Assembly: GCF_007860015.1 (NCBI RefSeq)
Contig: NZ_SJPS01000001.1
Coordinates: forward strand, 1,240,001-1,304,000
Source: Bythopirellula polymerisocia
GTDB taxonomy: Bacteria > Planctomycetota > Planctomycetia > Pirellulales > Lacipirellulaceae
Length of the DNA: 64,000 nucleotides
Direction: 5' to 3'
Below the pieces are notes generated by a model. It was not told where the DNA came from and ran no database searches. It saw only the letters and a list, made by a program, of their open reading frames with translations. Positions 29,093-38,197 of this stretch are shown piece after piece. The translations under genes and the position numbers were made by a program. Position 1 is the first letter of the stretch, and every line of letters starts with the position of its first letter.

Positions 29093-31456
29093 ATGAAAAC
29101 TTCAAAAACGATTTTGATAGGTTTGGTTATGTACCTGACAATCTTGCCATGTGCATGGACTCACGAGTCCTCGACGGAGTCTTCCGTCGTGCTGCCTCGG
29201 CCGGAAGCGCCCTTCGCCGGAAAGATTGGCCTGACCTACAAGGATTCGGAAGCCGTCAAGCCGAAACTAAAGATTCCGCAAAATTTCGGAATTGAAGACG
29301 CCCCGAATATCTTGATCGTGTTGATTGACGATTGCGGCTTTGGACAAATGGGAACCTTCGGCGGAGCCATTCATACGCCTACGCTCGATCGTGTGGCGGA
29401 CAATGGCCTTCGCTATACTCGTTTTCATACCACAGCGCTCTGTTCGCCGACGCGGGCAGCTTTGTTATGCGGTCGAAATCACCATTCCGTGGCGAGCGGC
29501 GTCATCGGCGAGGCCGGTACGGGCTTTCCAGGTTACTCTGGCATTATTCCTGCCTCAGCCGCCACGTTTGCTGAGGTATTGCGCGAATATGGTTATATGA
29601 ATGCCTGGTTCGGCAAGAATCACAACGTCCCCGACTGGGAAACAAGTATTGTCGGTCCCTTTGATCGCTGGTCGAGTGGCCTCGGGTTCGACTACTTCTA
29701 CGGCTTCGTCGGCGGCGACACCGACCAATTCCACCCAGCATTGGTTGAGAACAAGAAACGGATCGAACCACCCGAGACAAACGAGGATGGATCGCCGTAT
29801 CACTTCACGACCGACATTGCCGATCACGCTATCCGCATGATGCGCTCCAGCAAGGCGGTTGCTCCGCAGCGGCCCTTCTTTGTCTATTTTGCGACCGGGG
29901 CGACGCATGCACCGCACCAAGTCCCCGAATCTTGGATTGACAAATTCAAAGGGCAATTCGATGACGGCTGGGACAAGTATCGTGAAAAAACGTTTGCTCG
30001 GCAGAAGAAACTAGGCGTTGTGCCAGAAGATGCAAAGCTGACACCGCGGCCTGAGTCACTTCCTGCTTGGGATTCGCTCCCCGAAGAAGAACGAAAAGTG
30101 TACGCCCGAATGATGGAAGTCTTTGCTGCGTTCACGGCGCACACCGACCATGAGGCGGGCCGCATCATCGATGCAATCGAGGAGATGGGGGAACTGGATA
30201 ACACTCTGATCTTTTATATTGCCGGCGACAACGGTTCTAGCGCTGAAGGGGGCCTCAATGGCCTCTTGAATGAAATGACCTTCTTCAACGCGATTCCCGA
30301 GCCGCTTGAAATGAAACTTGCTTCGCTAAAGACGTTGGGTAGCGACAAACACTACAATCACTTTCCAGCCGCCTGGGCATGGGCCATGGACACGCCATTC
30401 CAGTGGACCAAACAGATTGCTAGCCACTTCGGTGGGACCCGCAATGGCATGGCCATCTCCTGGCCAAAGCGCATCAAGGCCCACGGCGAGATCCGTGACC
30501 AGTTTCATCACGTGATCGACATCGCGCCGACGATTCTCGAGGCAGTGGGTGTCGAAATGCCTGCACAGTTCAATGGCGTTGCCCAGAAACCAATCGAGGG
30601 TGTCAGTATGATGTACACCTTCGACGATGCCGACGCGAAGGACCGCCGCACTTTGCAATACTTTGAGATGCTAGGCAACCAGGGGATCTACCACGATGGC
30701 TGGATGGCCAGCGCGATTCGGGGAATCCCGTGGTACAGCGAACCTGAGCCCGGCGATCTCTTGAACATGCCCTGGGAACTCTACCACATCGACGAGGACT
30801 TTACCCAGGCTAACGACCTCGCGAAGGAAAATCCTGAGAAACTCGCTGAGTTGGTCAAGTTCTTCTTTGCCGAGGCGGCCAGGTACAACGTGTTGCCGCT
30901 CGATGATCGCAAAACCGAGAGACTCAACGTCGCCAATCGGCCAAGCCTGACTGCAGGACGCAAGACGTTTACTTATCCCAACCTTCTCCGTCTACCAGAA
31001 GGCGCCGCGCCGGATCTCAAGCACCGCAGTCACACTATCACTGCCAAAGTGATCGTCCCAGAGGGAGGAGCAAACGGAATGCTTATTACTCAGGGAGGCC
31101 GGTTTGCCGGTTACGGTCTTTATGTTCTCAATGGAAAACTGGTCTACGACTACAACCTTGTCGGCGTGGATCAGTACACCGTCAAGTCGACTGAAACAAT
31201 TCCCACCGGAGAGGTAACACTTAAGGCGGTCTACAAAACAGACGCCGACAAACCGTTCGCTGGTGCAGATGTGTCGCTGTTCATCGACGACAAGCAGGTT
31301 GGCAGGGGCCGTGTCGAAAAGAGTATTCCCAACCGCGTTACACTCGACGAGACTCTCGACATCGGTTTCGACACGGGCACCCCCGTGGCCGAAGGCTACA
31401 AAATGCCATTCCGCTTCGCCGGCAAGCTAAGCGGGGTCACGATCGAACTCGACTAG
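29093..31456 (+). CDS. secreted arylsulfatase, paralogue of preceding gene
   Basis: 787 residues with a signal peptide (ILIGLVMYLTILPCAWTHE). It has the same two-domain layout as the upstream gene: IDDCGFGQMGTFGG, formylglycine motif CSPTRAALLCGRNHH with Cys117, FGKNHNVPDWE, GDNGSSAEGG, and a C-terminal beta domain (SHTITAKVIVPEGGANGM). The two proteins align throughout but are clearly divergent, so this is an old tandem duplication rather than a recent copy. A GAGG precedes the ATG. Probably co-transcribed with the first sulfatase. A sulfatase-maturing enzyme is not in the window. Confidence 0.9.
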   Translation: MKTSKTILIGLVMYLTILPCAWTHESSTESSVVLPRPEAPFAGKIGLTYKDSEAVKPKLKIPQNFGIEDAPNILIVLIDDCGFGQMGTFGGAIHTPTLDRVADNGLRYTRFHTTALCSPTRAALLCGRNHHSVASGVIGEAGTGFPGYSGIIPASAATFAEVLREYGYMNAWFGKNHNVPDWETSIVGPFDRWSSGLGFDYFYGFVGGDTDQFHPALVENKKRIEPPETNEDGSPYHFTTDIADHAIRMMRSSKAVAPQRPFFVYFATGATHAPHQVPESWIDKFKGQFDDGWDKYREKTFARQKKLGVVPEDAKLTPRPESLPAWDSLPEEERKVYARMMEVFAAFTAHTDHEAGRIIDAIEEMGELDNTLIFYIAGDNGSSAEGGLNGLLNEMTFFNAIPEPLEMKLASLKTLGSDKHYNHFPAAWAWAMDTPFQWTKQIASHFGGTRNGMAISWPKRIKAHGEIRDQFHHVIDIAPTILEAVGVEMPAQFNGVAQKPIEGVSMMYTFDDADAKDRRTLQYFEMLGNQGIYHDGWMASAIRGIPWYSEPEPGDLLNMPWELYHIDEDFTQANDLAKENPEKLAELVKFFFAEAARYNVLPLDDRKTERLNVANRPSLTAGRKTFTYPNLLRLPEGAAPDLKHRSHTITAKVIVPEGGANGMLITQGGRFAGYGLYVLNGKLVYDYNLVGVDQYTVKSTETIPTGEVTLKAVYKTDADKPFAGADVSLFIDDKQVGRGRVEKSIPNRVTLDETLDIGFDTGTPVAEGYKMPFRFAGKLSGVTIELD

Positions 31457-31506
31457 AGCCCCCTGGTCCGTGACGTCGGCCAACACTTGTCGGTCTGAGG
31501 CCTTTG

Positions 31507-32772
31507 TTACGGTTCTGGGATAGGACCGGAATCATGATGACACTTTCGCAAGGCGTAAATTGCCATTGCCGTTCCATACTGTTGGTGATAATTGTAGAAC
31601 GGATAGTCCCACCAAGTGCCATCTTTTTCTTGGAGAGGCAGCAGAATGCTTGCCAGATGGTTGTGGTAATAGGCTTGCTCCTCAGCGGGCAACAGGTCGA
31701 TGCACATCGCCGCGTAATAGTGCCCGTAGTAATAGAAATAACCTGCCACCATGAAGTAGCTCTCGTGGGGGACTGGCTTTTTGCGCCCGAAGCCGAGCCA
31801 GTCATTGCGTGCATAGAGCCGATTGAGCCAAGTGCTGATTACCTCGTCTGTGACCCGTTCATCCCCGTACAACCTTAATGCCAGGTTACACGACTGACTT
31901 CTGCCGAGACTCCCTGCGGGACGGTTGATTTCCATCCGTGGCATCATCCTCAGATATTCGCCGTAGGCGTAACTGAAGTCGGGATTCCGCTGGCGTTGGA
32001 TCGATTTGACGGCCTTCTCTACCAGCTTCTCCGGAAAAGTGACGCCAATCTCCGCCGCATCGTGAAGCGCTACCAAACCGGTCGCCGTGGTAAAACTAGT
32101 AGGACTGCTGGCCGGGACTTTTGTGCCTTGATCAAAGTCGTAGTATCCCCACCCTCCATTGAGATACGCATAGCGTTCAAGCATGCCTGCCTGAAACTGA
32201 GCAGCGGCGAGCAATTGTGCCGCTAACTTGTTTTCGCCTCTCGTCTTGGCTCGGCGATAGAGAGTCACGAGCCCTTGGAGTCCGTAGGCGTGGCCCCAAT
32301 TATTGTAGAGGGACATCGGTTCTGCCCGGCGGACTTGCTCGTGATTCGCCAATACCCACTCGGTCCCTCGGTCGATCGCCTCATTCACTTTTTCCGCTCG
32401 GTCGGAATCAAGCGTCGGTTCGCATTCCACCAGCGAAGAAAGTACCAACCCCGCTACCGCCAATTTGAATCCTTGGTGCGCACCTGGCACGGGGGCATAG
32501 ATATTCAGTCCCTTGGTTTGCTCCGCGCTTCCCCACCCCCCATCGGGTCGTTGATCCTGCAAGAGAAAATCCACGCCACGATCGATAGCCAATTGCAGAG
32601 CAGCCGCCGAGGGTGGCTCAACTTCACTTGGCAGGGGGCCCGTTGTGGCCAAGGGAGAATTCTCGACTTCAGCAGGGGGTTTTGCTGTCTCTACTTCCGC
32701 GCGGGCAACTTCAACCGAGCCGACACAAGCGATAGTCATCACCATCAAAATACAACGAAGAGGAATTGGCAT
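31507..32772 (-). CDS. secreted prenyltransferase/squalene-cyclase-repeat protein
   Basis: 421 residues from ATG 32772; the frame is open further upstream but this start gives a signal peptide (CILMVMTIACVGSVEVARA). The body is built of alpha/alpha-barrel repeats with QDQRPDGGWG, AYLNGGWGYYDFDQG, RQRNPDFSYAYGEY and LQEKDGTWWDYP, i.e. the QW-like repeats of terpene cyclases and related proteins. The catalytic DxDD of squalene-hopene cyclase is not seen, so it is more likely a structural or binding protein. It follows the HlyD-type gene by 67 bases, same strand. Confidence 0.75.
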   Translation of the reverse strand: MPIPLRCILMVMTIACVGSVEVARAEVETAKPPAEVENSPLATTGPLPSEVEPPSAAALQLAIDRGVDFLLQDQRPDGGWGSAEQTKGLNIYAPVPGAHQGFKLAVAGLVLSSLVECEPTLDSDRAEKVNEAIDRGTEWVLANHEQVRRAEPMSLYNNWGHAYGLQGLVTLYRRAKTRGENKLAAQLLAAAQFQAGMLERYAYLNGGWGYYDFDQGTKVPASSPTSFTTATGLVALHDAAEIGVTFPEKLVEKAVKSIQRQRNPDFSYAYGEYLRMMPRMEINRPAGSLGRSQSCNLALRLYGDERVTDEVISTWLNRLYARNDWLGFGRKKPVPHESYFMVAGYFYYYGHYYAAMCIDLLPAEEQAYYHNHLASILLPLQEKDGTWWDYPFYNYHQQYGTAMAIYALRKCHHDSGPIPEP

Positions 32773-32839
32773 CGGTTTGAAACTTTGTCTTGAGAAAAAG
32801 GCGTTGGAACATGCAAAGTAACGCCGTCCGGTTGTACAG

Positions 32840-34351
32840 TTAGTCCTCTTCATCTTCGAGGGAGACCACATCTCCCGCCGCGAGGCCAGAAGTGATTTCG
32901 ATGTTTTTCCCCTTGGAGCGGCCAGTTTCAACCCAAGTTTTCTTCACCTTTTCATCTTGGACGACCCGCACGTACTCTCTATCCGTGGCGTCATCCTCGT
33001 GAACTGCTTCCTTCGGCACCAGCAAGGCATCCTGTTTTTCATAGGTGACGACTTCCACTTTGCATGACATTCCCGGAACGAGCCATTCGGGAGAATCACC
33101 GGTGAGATCGACTTTGAGTTCAAACTTGCCATCGGTGACCGGTGTCGATGAGATCGATGCCACCTTAGCTTCCAAAGGATCGGAGCCCTCGGCTACAGGT
33201 TGCACTTTGACGCTCTGTCCCGACTTGATCCCGATTCGCAGCTTTTCATCCAAGAGGGCCAACACTTCCAATTCAGAAACATCAAGCACAGTGAGAAGTA
33301 CCGACTGCTTGTCCGCCGCCTTGCCCGGAATGAGTTTCTGTCGCAAGTCAGCTATTTTACTCCACTTGCCGTCAGTAGATTGCCCGTAATAAACAACCCC
33401 AGCGATGGGCGACTTGATGGCCATCAGGCCACGATCGGAGAGCAGTTTGATATGTTTGTCCAAAGCTTCCTTGCGCTGTGAACGTTGCTTTTCGAGTTCG
33501 TATCGGGCAACATTAGTATCAATTTGGCTGGCAATTTGAGCGTCTTCCACTAATTCCTCAACCTTCTCGAGCGACTTTTCCATGTCGTGGTCGCGGCGGG
33601 GAATGTTCACATTGAGCATCTGATCGTGATAATATTTGGACATCTCATAGTTGAACGTTCCATACTCAACCATGAACTTTTGCCGGCGCAGAACAATCTC
33701 TTCGGTTTCTTCGGTAAGATCATCAGCCTCATACATTTTTTGCAATTGTTCTAGTTCATCCTTGTAATAATCCAGGTTAAATTTTGCCATCTTCAGGCTC
33801 ATGTTTGCAGAATCGATAGACTGTTCACGCTCGGTCTCCCGGTAGCGCTCGTAGTCCTCCTTGATGCGTTTCAAAGCTTCCTCTGCGTTGGCCAACTGGC
33901 GTTCCAGAGATCGCTCTTTTCGCGGGATTTCCTGCTCCGCTCGATTGATTCTCAGTTCGCCTAGGTTCAGATCCAGTTCTAAGTCGGCGATGGCTTTGTT
34001 GAGGTGTTTGTCGTCAAACTGCAGGAGCGTTTCCCCTTTTTGGACGTGGGCGCCGTGGGGTACTACTTCCTTAATCTTGAAGTCGGACCAAGACTCAGGC
34101 CACACAGAAATCTCAGCCATTTCGGTTGCGACCAAATGCCCTTCCACGGACTCCTCGATTCTCAAAGGCCGAGGACTGACCGTGTAGGTCTTACGACTCA
34201 CGTCTTTCTGCTTCGACCCTGGTAGCGTACTTGCCGACTTAGTTCCCTTTTGAGAGTCGGCCGAGTCGCCTTCCACGGCTTGGAGATTCTGTATCGCGCC
34301 GAGACTGACAATTCCAAAAGCGAGGAGGAAAAGGAACAGAGAGCGAGTCAT
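32840..34351 (-). CDS. HlyD/RND-type periplasmic adaptor protein
   Basis: 503 residues with a signal peptide (LFLFLLAFGIVSLGAIQNLQA). Layout of a membrane-fusion protein: biotinyl-lipoyl-like half (VVPHGAHVQKGETLLQFD), a long coiled coil (about 135-290, LERQLANAEEALKRIKEDYERY and similar), second lipoyl half (IKSPIAGVVYYGQ) and a beta-barrel (WLVPGMSCKVEVVTYEKQDALLVP). No transporter ATPase or RND pump is adjacent; only the cyclase-repeat gene follows. In planctomycetes such orphan adaptors are common. Export partner not identifiable here. Confidence 0.83.
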   Translation of the reverse strand: MTRSLFLFLLAFGIVSLGAIQNLQAVEGDSADSQKGTKSASTLPGSKQKDVSRKTYTVSPRPLRIEESVEGHLVATEMAEISVWPESWSDFKIKEVVPHGAHVQKGETLLQFDDKHLNKAIADLELDLNLGELRINRAEQEIPRKERSLERQLANAEEALKRIKEDYERYRETEREQSIDSANMSLKMAKFNLDYYKDELEQLQKMYEADDLTEETEEIVLRRQKFMVEYGTFNYEMSKYYHDQMLNVNIPRRDHDMEKSLEKVEELVEDAQIASQIDTNVARYELEKQRSQRKEALDKHIKLLSDRGLMAIKSPIAGVVYYGQSTDGKWSKIADLRQKLIPGKAADKQSVLLTVLDVSELEVLALLDEKLRIGIKSGQSVKVQPVAEGSDPLEAKVASISSTPVTDGKFELKVDLTGDSPEWLVPGMSCKVEVVTYEKQDALLVPKEAVHEDDATDREYVRVVQDEKVKKTWVETGRSKGKNIEITSGLAAGDVVSLEDEED

Positions 34352-34473
34352 AGGGAGCCTCAGTCAATCGATGGTTAATTTTTAGTTAGATTATTGCGAG
34401 TGGTTGATGCAAGGACGAAAAAAAGGGATGCCGAAGCACCCCCTCGAAAGTTCGCGCACGGATCGAAAGCCTT

Positions 34474-35217
34474 TTAGGCGACCCCTCGGCGTCGGCTCGC
34501 GGTCATTGCCAAAATGCCTGCGATGCCCAATAGCAAGGTGTGTGGTTCAGGGATGTCCGTATTCACATCGATTTCAAAGGACTTCTTGTCGATGAAAGCC
34601 CGAGTCGCTTGTGCATTTGTCGTGGCCAAAAGGTTGTTATCGATAGTTAGATTGACCTTGGTAGTGTTTAGAGGCAAACCAACCAGTGCAGAGGACTGCC
34701 ACGCCGAGGCATAGGAGCTACCACCAATCGTGGAGAGCTGATACTGGCCATTGAGGGGAGAAGAATTCAGAAAAATGTTGAAGGCAGGAATATTGACAGG
34801 GACGCCCGCTATTTCAGCCACCTTGACCACCCCAAATGCATTCACCGAAGCGAATGCGTCGCCTCCGAAGGGAGCATCGAGGAGCACCAAGCCGCTCTCG
34901 TTAATTGAAAAACTATTGATCGTCGAGCCAGGCTTCGCAACGATCATCAGGCTCAACTTACCATCGGTCTGGTCGGAAGGACCTCCGTCGAGCGAGGAGG
35001 CCGAGAAATTCCCAGTCGTGGGAAAGATGAGTTCATTGCCATTCGCGGCCGGTTGGCCATAGAGAGGTGTGGGATCACCTGAAGGGGAGCTTTCATCAAT
35101 GTTGCGAAACCAAACGTTCGCTCCCATCACATCTGGATGCATGAGGCCGGCCTGAGCCAGCGGAGCCAGGCAGATTGCAATTGCGACAACCAGTAGGATT
35201 CTTTGTGTGCGTACCAT
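34474..35217 (-). CDS. PEP-CTERM protein of unknown function
   Basis: 247 residues: signal peptide (ILLVVAIAICLAPLAQAG), a beta-rich mature region without recognised domain (it contains FSINESGLVLLDAPFGGDAF and TTKVNLTIDNNLLATTNA), and the exosortase signal IPEPHTLLLGIAGILAMTA followed by SRRRG. Presumably exported and anchored or released at the cell surface. No operon partner is obvious. Confidence 0.75.
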   Translation of the reverse strand: MVRTQRILLVVAIAICLAPLAQAGLMHPDVMGANVWFRNIDESSPSGDPTPLYGQPAANGNELIFPTTGNFSASSLDGGPSDQTDGKLSLMIVAKPGSTINSFSINESGLVLLDAPFGGDAFASVNAFGVVKVAEIAGVPVNIPAFNIFLNSSPLNGQYQLSTIGGSSYASAWQSSALVGLPLNTTKVNLTIDNNLLATTNAQATRAFIDKKSFEIDVNTDIPEPHTLLLGIAGILAMTASRRRGVA

Positions 35218-35889
35218 TAGTTCTTCTCCAAGAAAATTCCATCAAAGTTGAAATTGAAAGTGTTAGGTTTGGCCGTTTGTAGTTCTGCTTTGGTGGTGCA
35301 AAACGTGGGTTCATAAAAAAACGATCCACAAAAACTTCCCAAGCGGACCACCCGGAGTTGCCGAGTGAGCGAAGGGGAGATTTTGTGAATCGTTTAAGGA
35401 ATTAGCGTTATCCGGTGGTTCTGATTACTGGTTGTCGGCCACAAGTCGCTGGCAGTGGCCAATGCCATCTATCAACGAAAAAAGCGACACCCGAATGCCT
35501 CTAGCTCACCATCCAAACGGTTTGGCTGATGAAAGAAGTATTGGGGAGTCGCTCGTAGAATTAGCGGTATCCTGGGGAAAATCTAGGTGATTAAACTGTC
35601 TGCAGAATTAGGTCGAACTCAAATTCTCGGTGTAAAATGCCGGGGGATTTCCCCTCGCTCAGCCTCCAGATTACCCCCACTTTCCCAGCTTGTCAATAAA
35701 TTACCAGGAATTTTTCTGATATTAGCAGGCCAAGGCCGCTCGGCAGCAAGGCACCATTGTTTTGCCTCATTGCAGCTGGTTAGGTAGAAAGACTTATGTT
35801 TATCCGTTGGTCCCAGCGAGAAACCCCATCAATAGAGGGGTCTCCGGGGAACTGCGGCCATTTCGAAGTCGCTAGTCTTGCGAGTAAAT
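35218..35889. other. intergenic region, no gene seen
   Basis: About 670 bases between divergent genes. It includes two near-identical 20-base stretches, GAATTAGCGTTATCCGGTGG near 35399 and GAATTAGCGGTATCCTGGGG near 35558, which could be direct-repeat binding sites. No RNA gene or coding pattern is convincing. Confidence 0.4.
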
Positions 35890-36897
35890 ATGTCGCCAGG
35901 AACCTCCGAAAATGCTTCGGCCGCCGACCAGCAGCGACGCCTTCAACTCGTCCGGCAGTTTGGCACCTTTACTCAGGCCTATTCCACGGCCGTGCAGCCA
36001 GAGCTTGAGTACTTCTGGCATGGCGAAGCCTATCTAGCTTTCCGTCGGAAATGGGGCATTACCTGTGTGCTGGCCGACCCAGTGGGTAAGGCCGAGCTTC
36101 ATGGCCCCTTGCTTGCAGCATTCACAAAGAAATTTCCGAAGAACTGCTTCTGGCAGATCTCTCGTGAGACGGCCACTCTGCTTCAAGAGCAAGGTTTCTG
36201 GATCAATGAGATGGGATGCGACACGCGGTTGGAACTGGCCAACTATGACTTTGCGGGTAAGCAAAAGGAACGGCTTCGTCACGCCACCAATTGGCTCGCT
36301 AAACACAACTATAAAGTTCGTGAGGGGGCCTTTGCCCAGGACGTTTCGCAGAGCGAGATTCGACGGCTTTCAGAACAATGGCAAGCCGAGAGACGCACGA
36401 CTCGCGATGTCTATTTTTTCAATCGTCCCATAGTGTATGCCGACGAAGTCGATGTGCGGAAGTTTTTTCTGTTTTCGCCCTCTGGCCAACCCGTGGCTTT
36501 TATTTTCTTTGATCCGATCTATCGAGATGGCAATGTGGTGGGCTACTCACCTGCAATTAAAAGACGACTTTCCGACGCGCCATTACGAGCCGAAGAGGGA
36601 ATCATGAAAGTCGCCATCGAGCAGTTTCAACGCGAGGAAATTGAGCGCGTCATGCTCGGTCTCTCACCCATGGCGGGGATCACCGACCGCGAGTTTCGGG
36701 CCAACCCGTTGATCCACTTCAGTTGGAGTCGCGCACTCAATGCTTGGTGGATCAACCGCTACTTCTACAACCTCGCCGGACACGCCGACTTCAAACGCCG
36801 CTTTGATGGGCTCGAAGAGCAAACCTACTACGCGTCGAAATGTCTCTTCAATGATGTGCGCGTGGTTGCCTCATTGAAGTTGGCCGGGGCGCTGTGA
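35890..36897 (+). CDS. DUF2156 (LPG-synthase C-terminal-like) protein
   Basis: 335 residues from ATG 35890. The sequence fits the DUF2156 / phosphatidylglycerol lysyltransferase C-terminal family, a double GNAT-like fold that transfers aminoacyl groups: AYLAFRRKWGITCVLADPVG, GFWINEMGCDTRLEL, GQPVAFIFFDPIYRDGNVVGY, and a C-terminal YASKCLFNDVR. It lacks the multi-helix flippase domain of full MprF, so it is soluble. Substrate not determinable; it may modify lipids, peptides or other acceptors. Confidence 0.7.
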   Translation: MSPGTSENASAADQQRRLQLVRQFGTFTQAYSTAVQPELEYFWHGEAYLAFRRKWGITCVLADPVGKAELHGPLLAAFTKKFPKNCFWQISRETATLLQEQGFWINEMGCDTRLELANYDFAGKQKERLRHATNWLAKHNYKVREGAFAQDVSQSEIRRLSEQWQAERRTTRDVYFFNRPIVYADEVDVRKFFLFSPSGQPVAFIFFDPIYRDGNVVGYSPAIKRRLSDAPLRAEEGIMKVAIEQFQREEIERVMLGLSPMAGITDREFRANPLIHFSWSRALNAWWINRYFYNLAGHADFKRRFDGLEEQTYYASKCLFNDVRVVASLKLAGAL

Positions 36898-36910
36898 ACC
36901 ATGCCTCGGA

Positions 36911-37681
36911 TCATTTGGGCAGCAGTCCACCAATGAGATCCCCAGCCAAATAAGCGAGTGCCGCGGCAGTTCCACCCACGGCCAAGGTGATGAGTCCTTC
37001 GCGGTACCAGGGTCGCTCAATGAACCATGATTTGCCGGCACCTACGCCGAAGAAGGCAGCGCTCGTGAGCAGCGTACTCCACAGATAGGGATTCTCCAGC
37101 GTATCCGGCAATAACCACTGCCAGACAAAAGCCATGAGCGGAATAAATCCGACGATGATAAAAGCCACAAAGGTCATCGCCGCAGCCAGTCGCGGGTCCG
37201 GACCATCGAGTGCCAGGCCATGCTCGTCCGTAACCATCGTGTCGATCCATTGATTTACGTCGGAGGTGATAATCTCGACGGCACGATCCAAGTCGTCGCC
37301 AGCGAATCCCTTTTGACGAAAAATCTCTCGAATCTCGGCCCGCTCCCCTTCGGGGTGCCACTCGATGTGCTGCCGCTCGCTACGGCGAATTCGTAATTGC
37401 AACTCGCGCTCGGCACGAATGCCCAAATAATTGCTGGCAGCCATGCTGAATCCGTCGCCGATCAGATTTGCAATTCCCAGGATGATAACAACGCTGGAGC
37501 TAAGCCCCGCCCCCGCCACACCGGAGACCACGGCAAAGGTCGTCACTGCCCCGTCGATCGCCCCATAGATAAAATCACGGAGGTAGCTGGGTCGCGCGCG
37601 CTCGTTAAGCCGCCGACGAATTGCTGCCGGAAGATGGGCCTCGACATGTTGCTGCGAGGGAGAATGCCTAAGATTTGTCAT
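36911..37681 (-). CDS. VIT1/CCC1-family iron/manganese transporter
   Basis: 256 residues with membrane segments at about 38-60, 62-82 (VVIILGIANLIGDGFSMAAS), 170-190, 200-215 and 230-250. The hallmark AIDGAVTTFAVVSGVAGAGL and GDGFSMAASNYLG are the VIT1/CCC1 first-helix motifs with the Asp/Ser/Met residues used for metal passage. A charged cytosolic domain with several Glu and His (ERQHIEWHPEGERAEIREIF) lies between helices 2 and 3, as in plant VIT1. Likely moves Fe(II) or Mn(II). A second, more typical family member occurs at 45011. Confidence 0.85.
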   Translation of the reverse strand: MTNLRHSPSQQHVEAHLPAAIRRRLNERARPSYLRDFIYGAIDGAVTTFAVVSGVAGAGLSSSVVIILGIANLIGDGFSMAASNYLGIRAERELQLRIRRSERQHIEWHPEGERAEIREIFRQKGFAGDDLDRAVEIITSDVNQWIDTMVTDEHGLALDGPDPRLAAAMTFVAFIIVGFIPLMAFVWQWLLPDTLENPYLWSTLLTSAAFFGVGAGKSWFIERPWYREGLITLAVGGTAAALAYLAGDLIGGLLPK

Positions 37682-37767
37682 TCTGAAGGAGCCTCGGCGA
37701 CCGAGGGATCTGGTTTCAAGCCGAGGCCCAACTTTCCGGCTCCTGGATCTTGTCTTTCAGCTTTCTA

Positions 37768-37983
37768 TTATCTGCGACGAAATCCCGACCGGCCCGAGCG
37801 ATACTGGTAATTCGACCGACCGCGGTGTGAGCTTTCCCATTGCATCGACCCGTAGTTGATCCCGCTGATGTTATAGCTGCGAAACGGATTGCGCGAACTA
37901 ATGACACGTGCCGAAGCAGGACTCGCGGTCATACAATGCAGGACCACCAACACTGCTGCCATAACGATCAATTTGCGAATCAT
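37768..37983 (-). CDS. small secreted basic protein
   Basis: 71 residues from ATG 37983, preceded by AAAGGTGG. Signal peptide KLIVMAAVLVVLHCMTASPA, then a short mature part rich in Arg, Ser and Tyr (GRSNYQYRSGRSGFRRR). No family recognised. It lies between the VIT1-like gene and lgt. Confidence 0.5.
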   Translation of the reverse strand: MIRKLIVMAAVLVVLHCMTASPASARVISSRNPFRSYNISGINYGSMQWESSHRGRSNYQYRSGRSGFRRR

Positions 37984-38164
37984 GAGATACCACCTTTCTC
38001 TCAAAGCAACATGCAGGCAACTAGACTAAGCATACCATGCGGATCGCTCCGGCGATAGAACTTGGTTTTTTCTGCTTCCTAAACTCTCCCCCGACTGCCC
38101 TCGATTGATTCCCCCCCCGCCACTAGAATTCCTCAAGTAGCCAACCTTCCGGCTTCGTAATTCA

Positions 38165-38187
38165 TTGGTCCTTGGACATTGGTCATT
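38165..38187. repeat. heptanucleotide repeat, three units
   Basis: Units TTGGTCC, TTGGACA, TTGGTCA followed by TT, in the leader just ahead of the lgt start. Same unit family as at 24005 and 54102. Confidence 0.7.
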
Positions 38188-38197
38188 CTATCCCCTC

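Noticed and set aside
32840..34351. adaptor as part of a complete efflux pump
   Set aside because: No RND, MFS or ABC component and no outer-membrane protein lies next to it.
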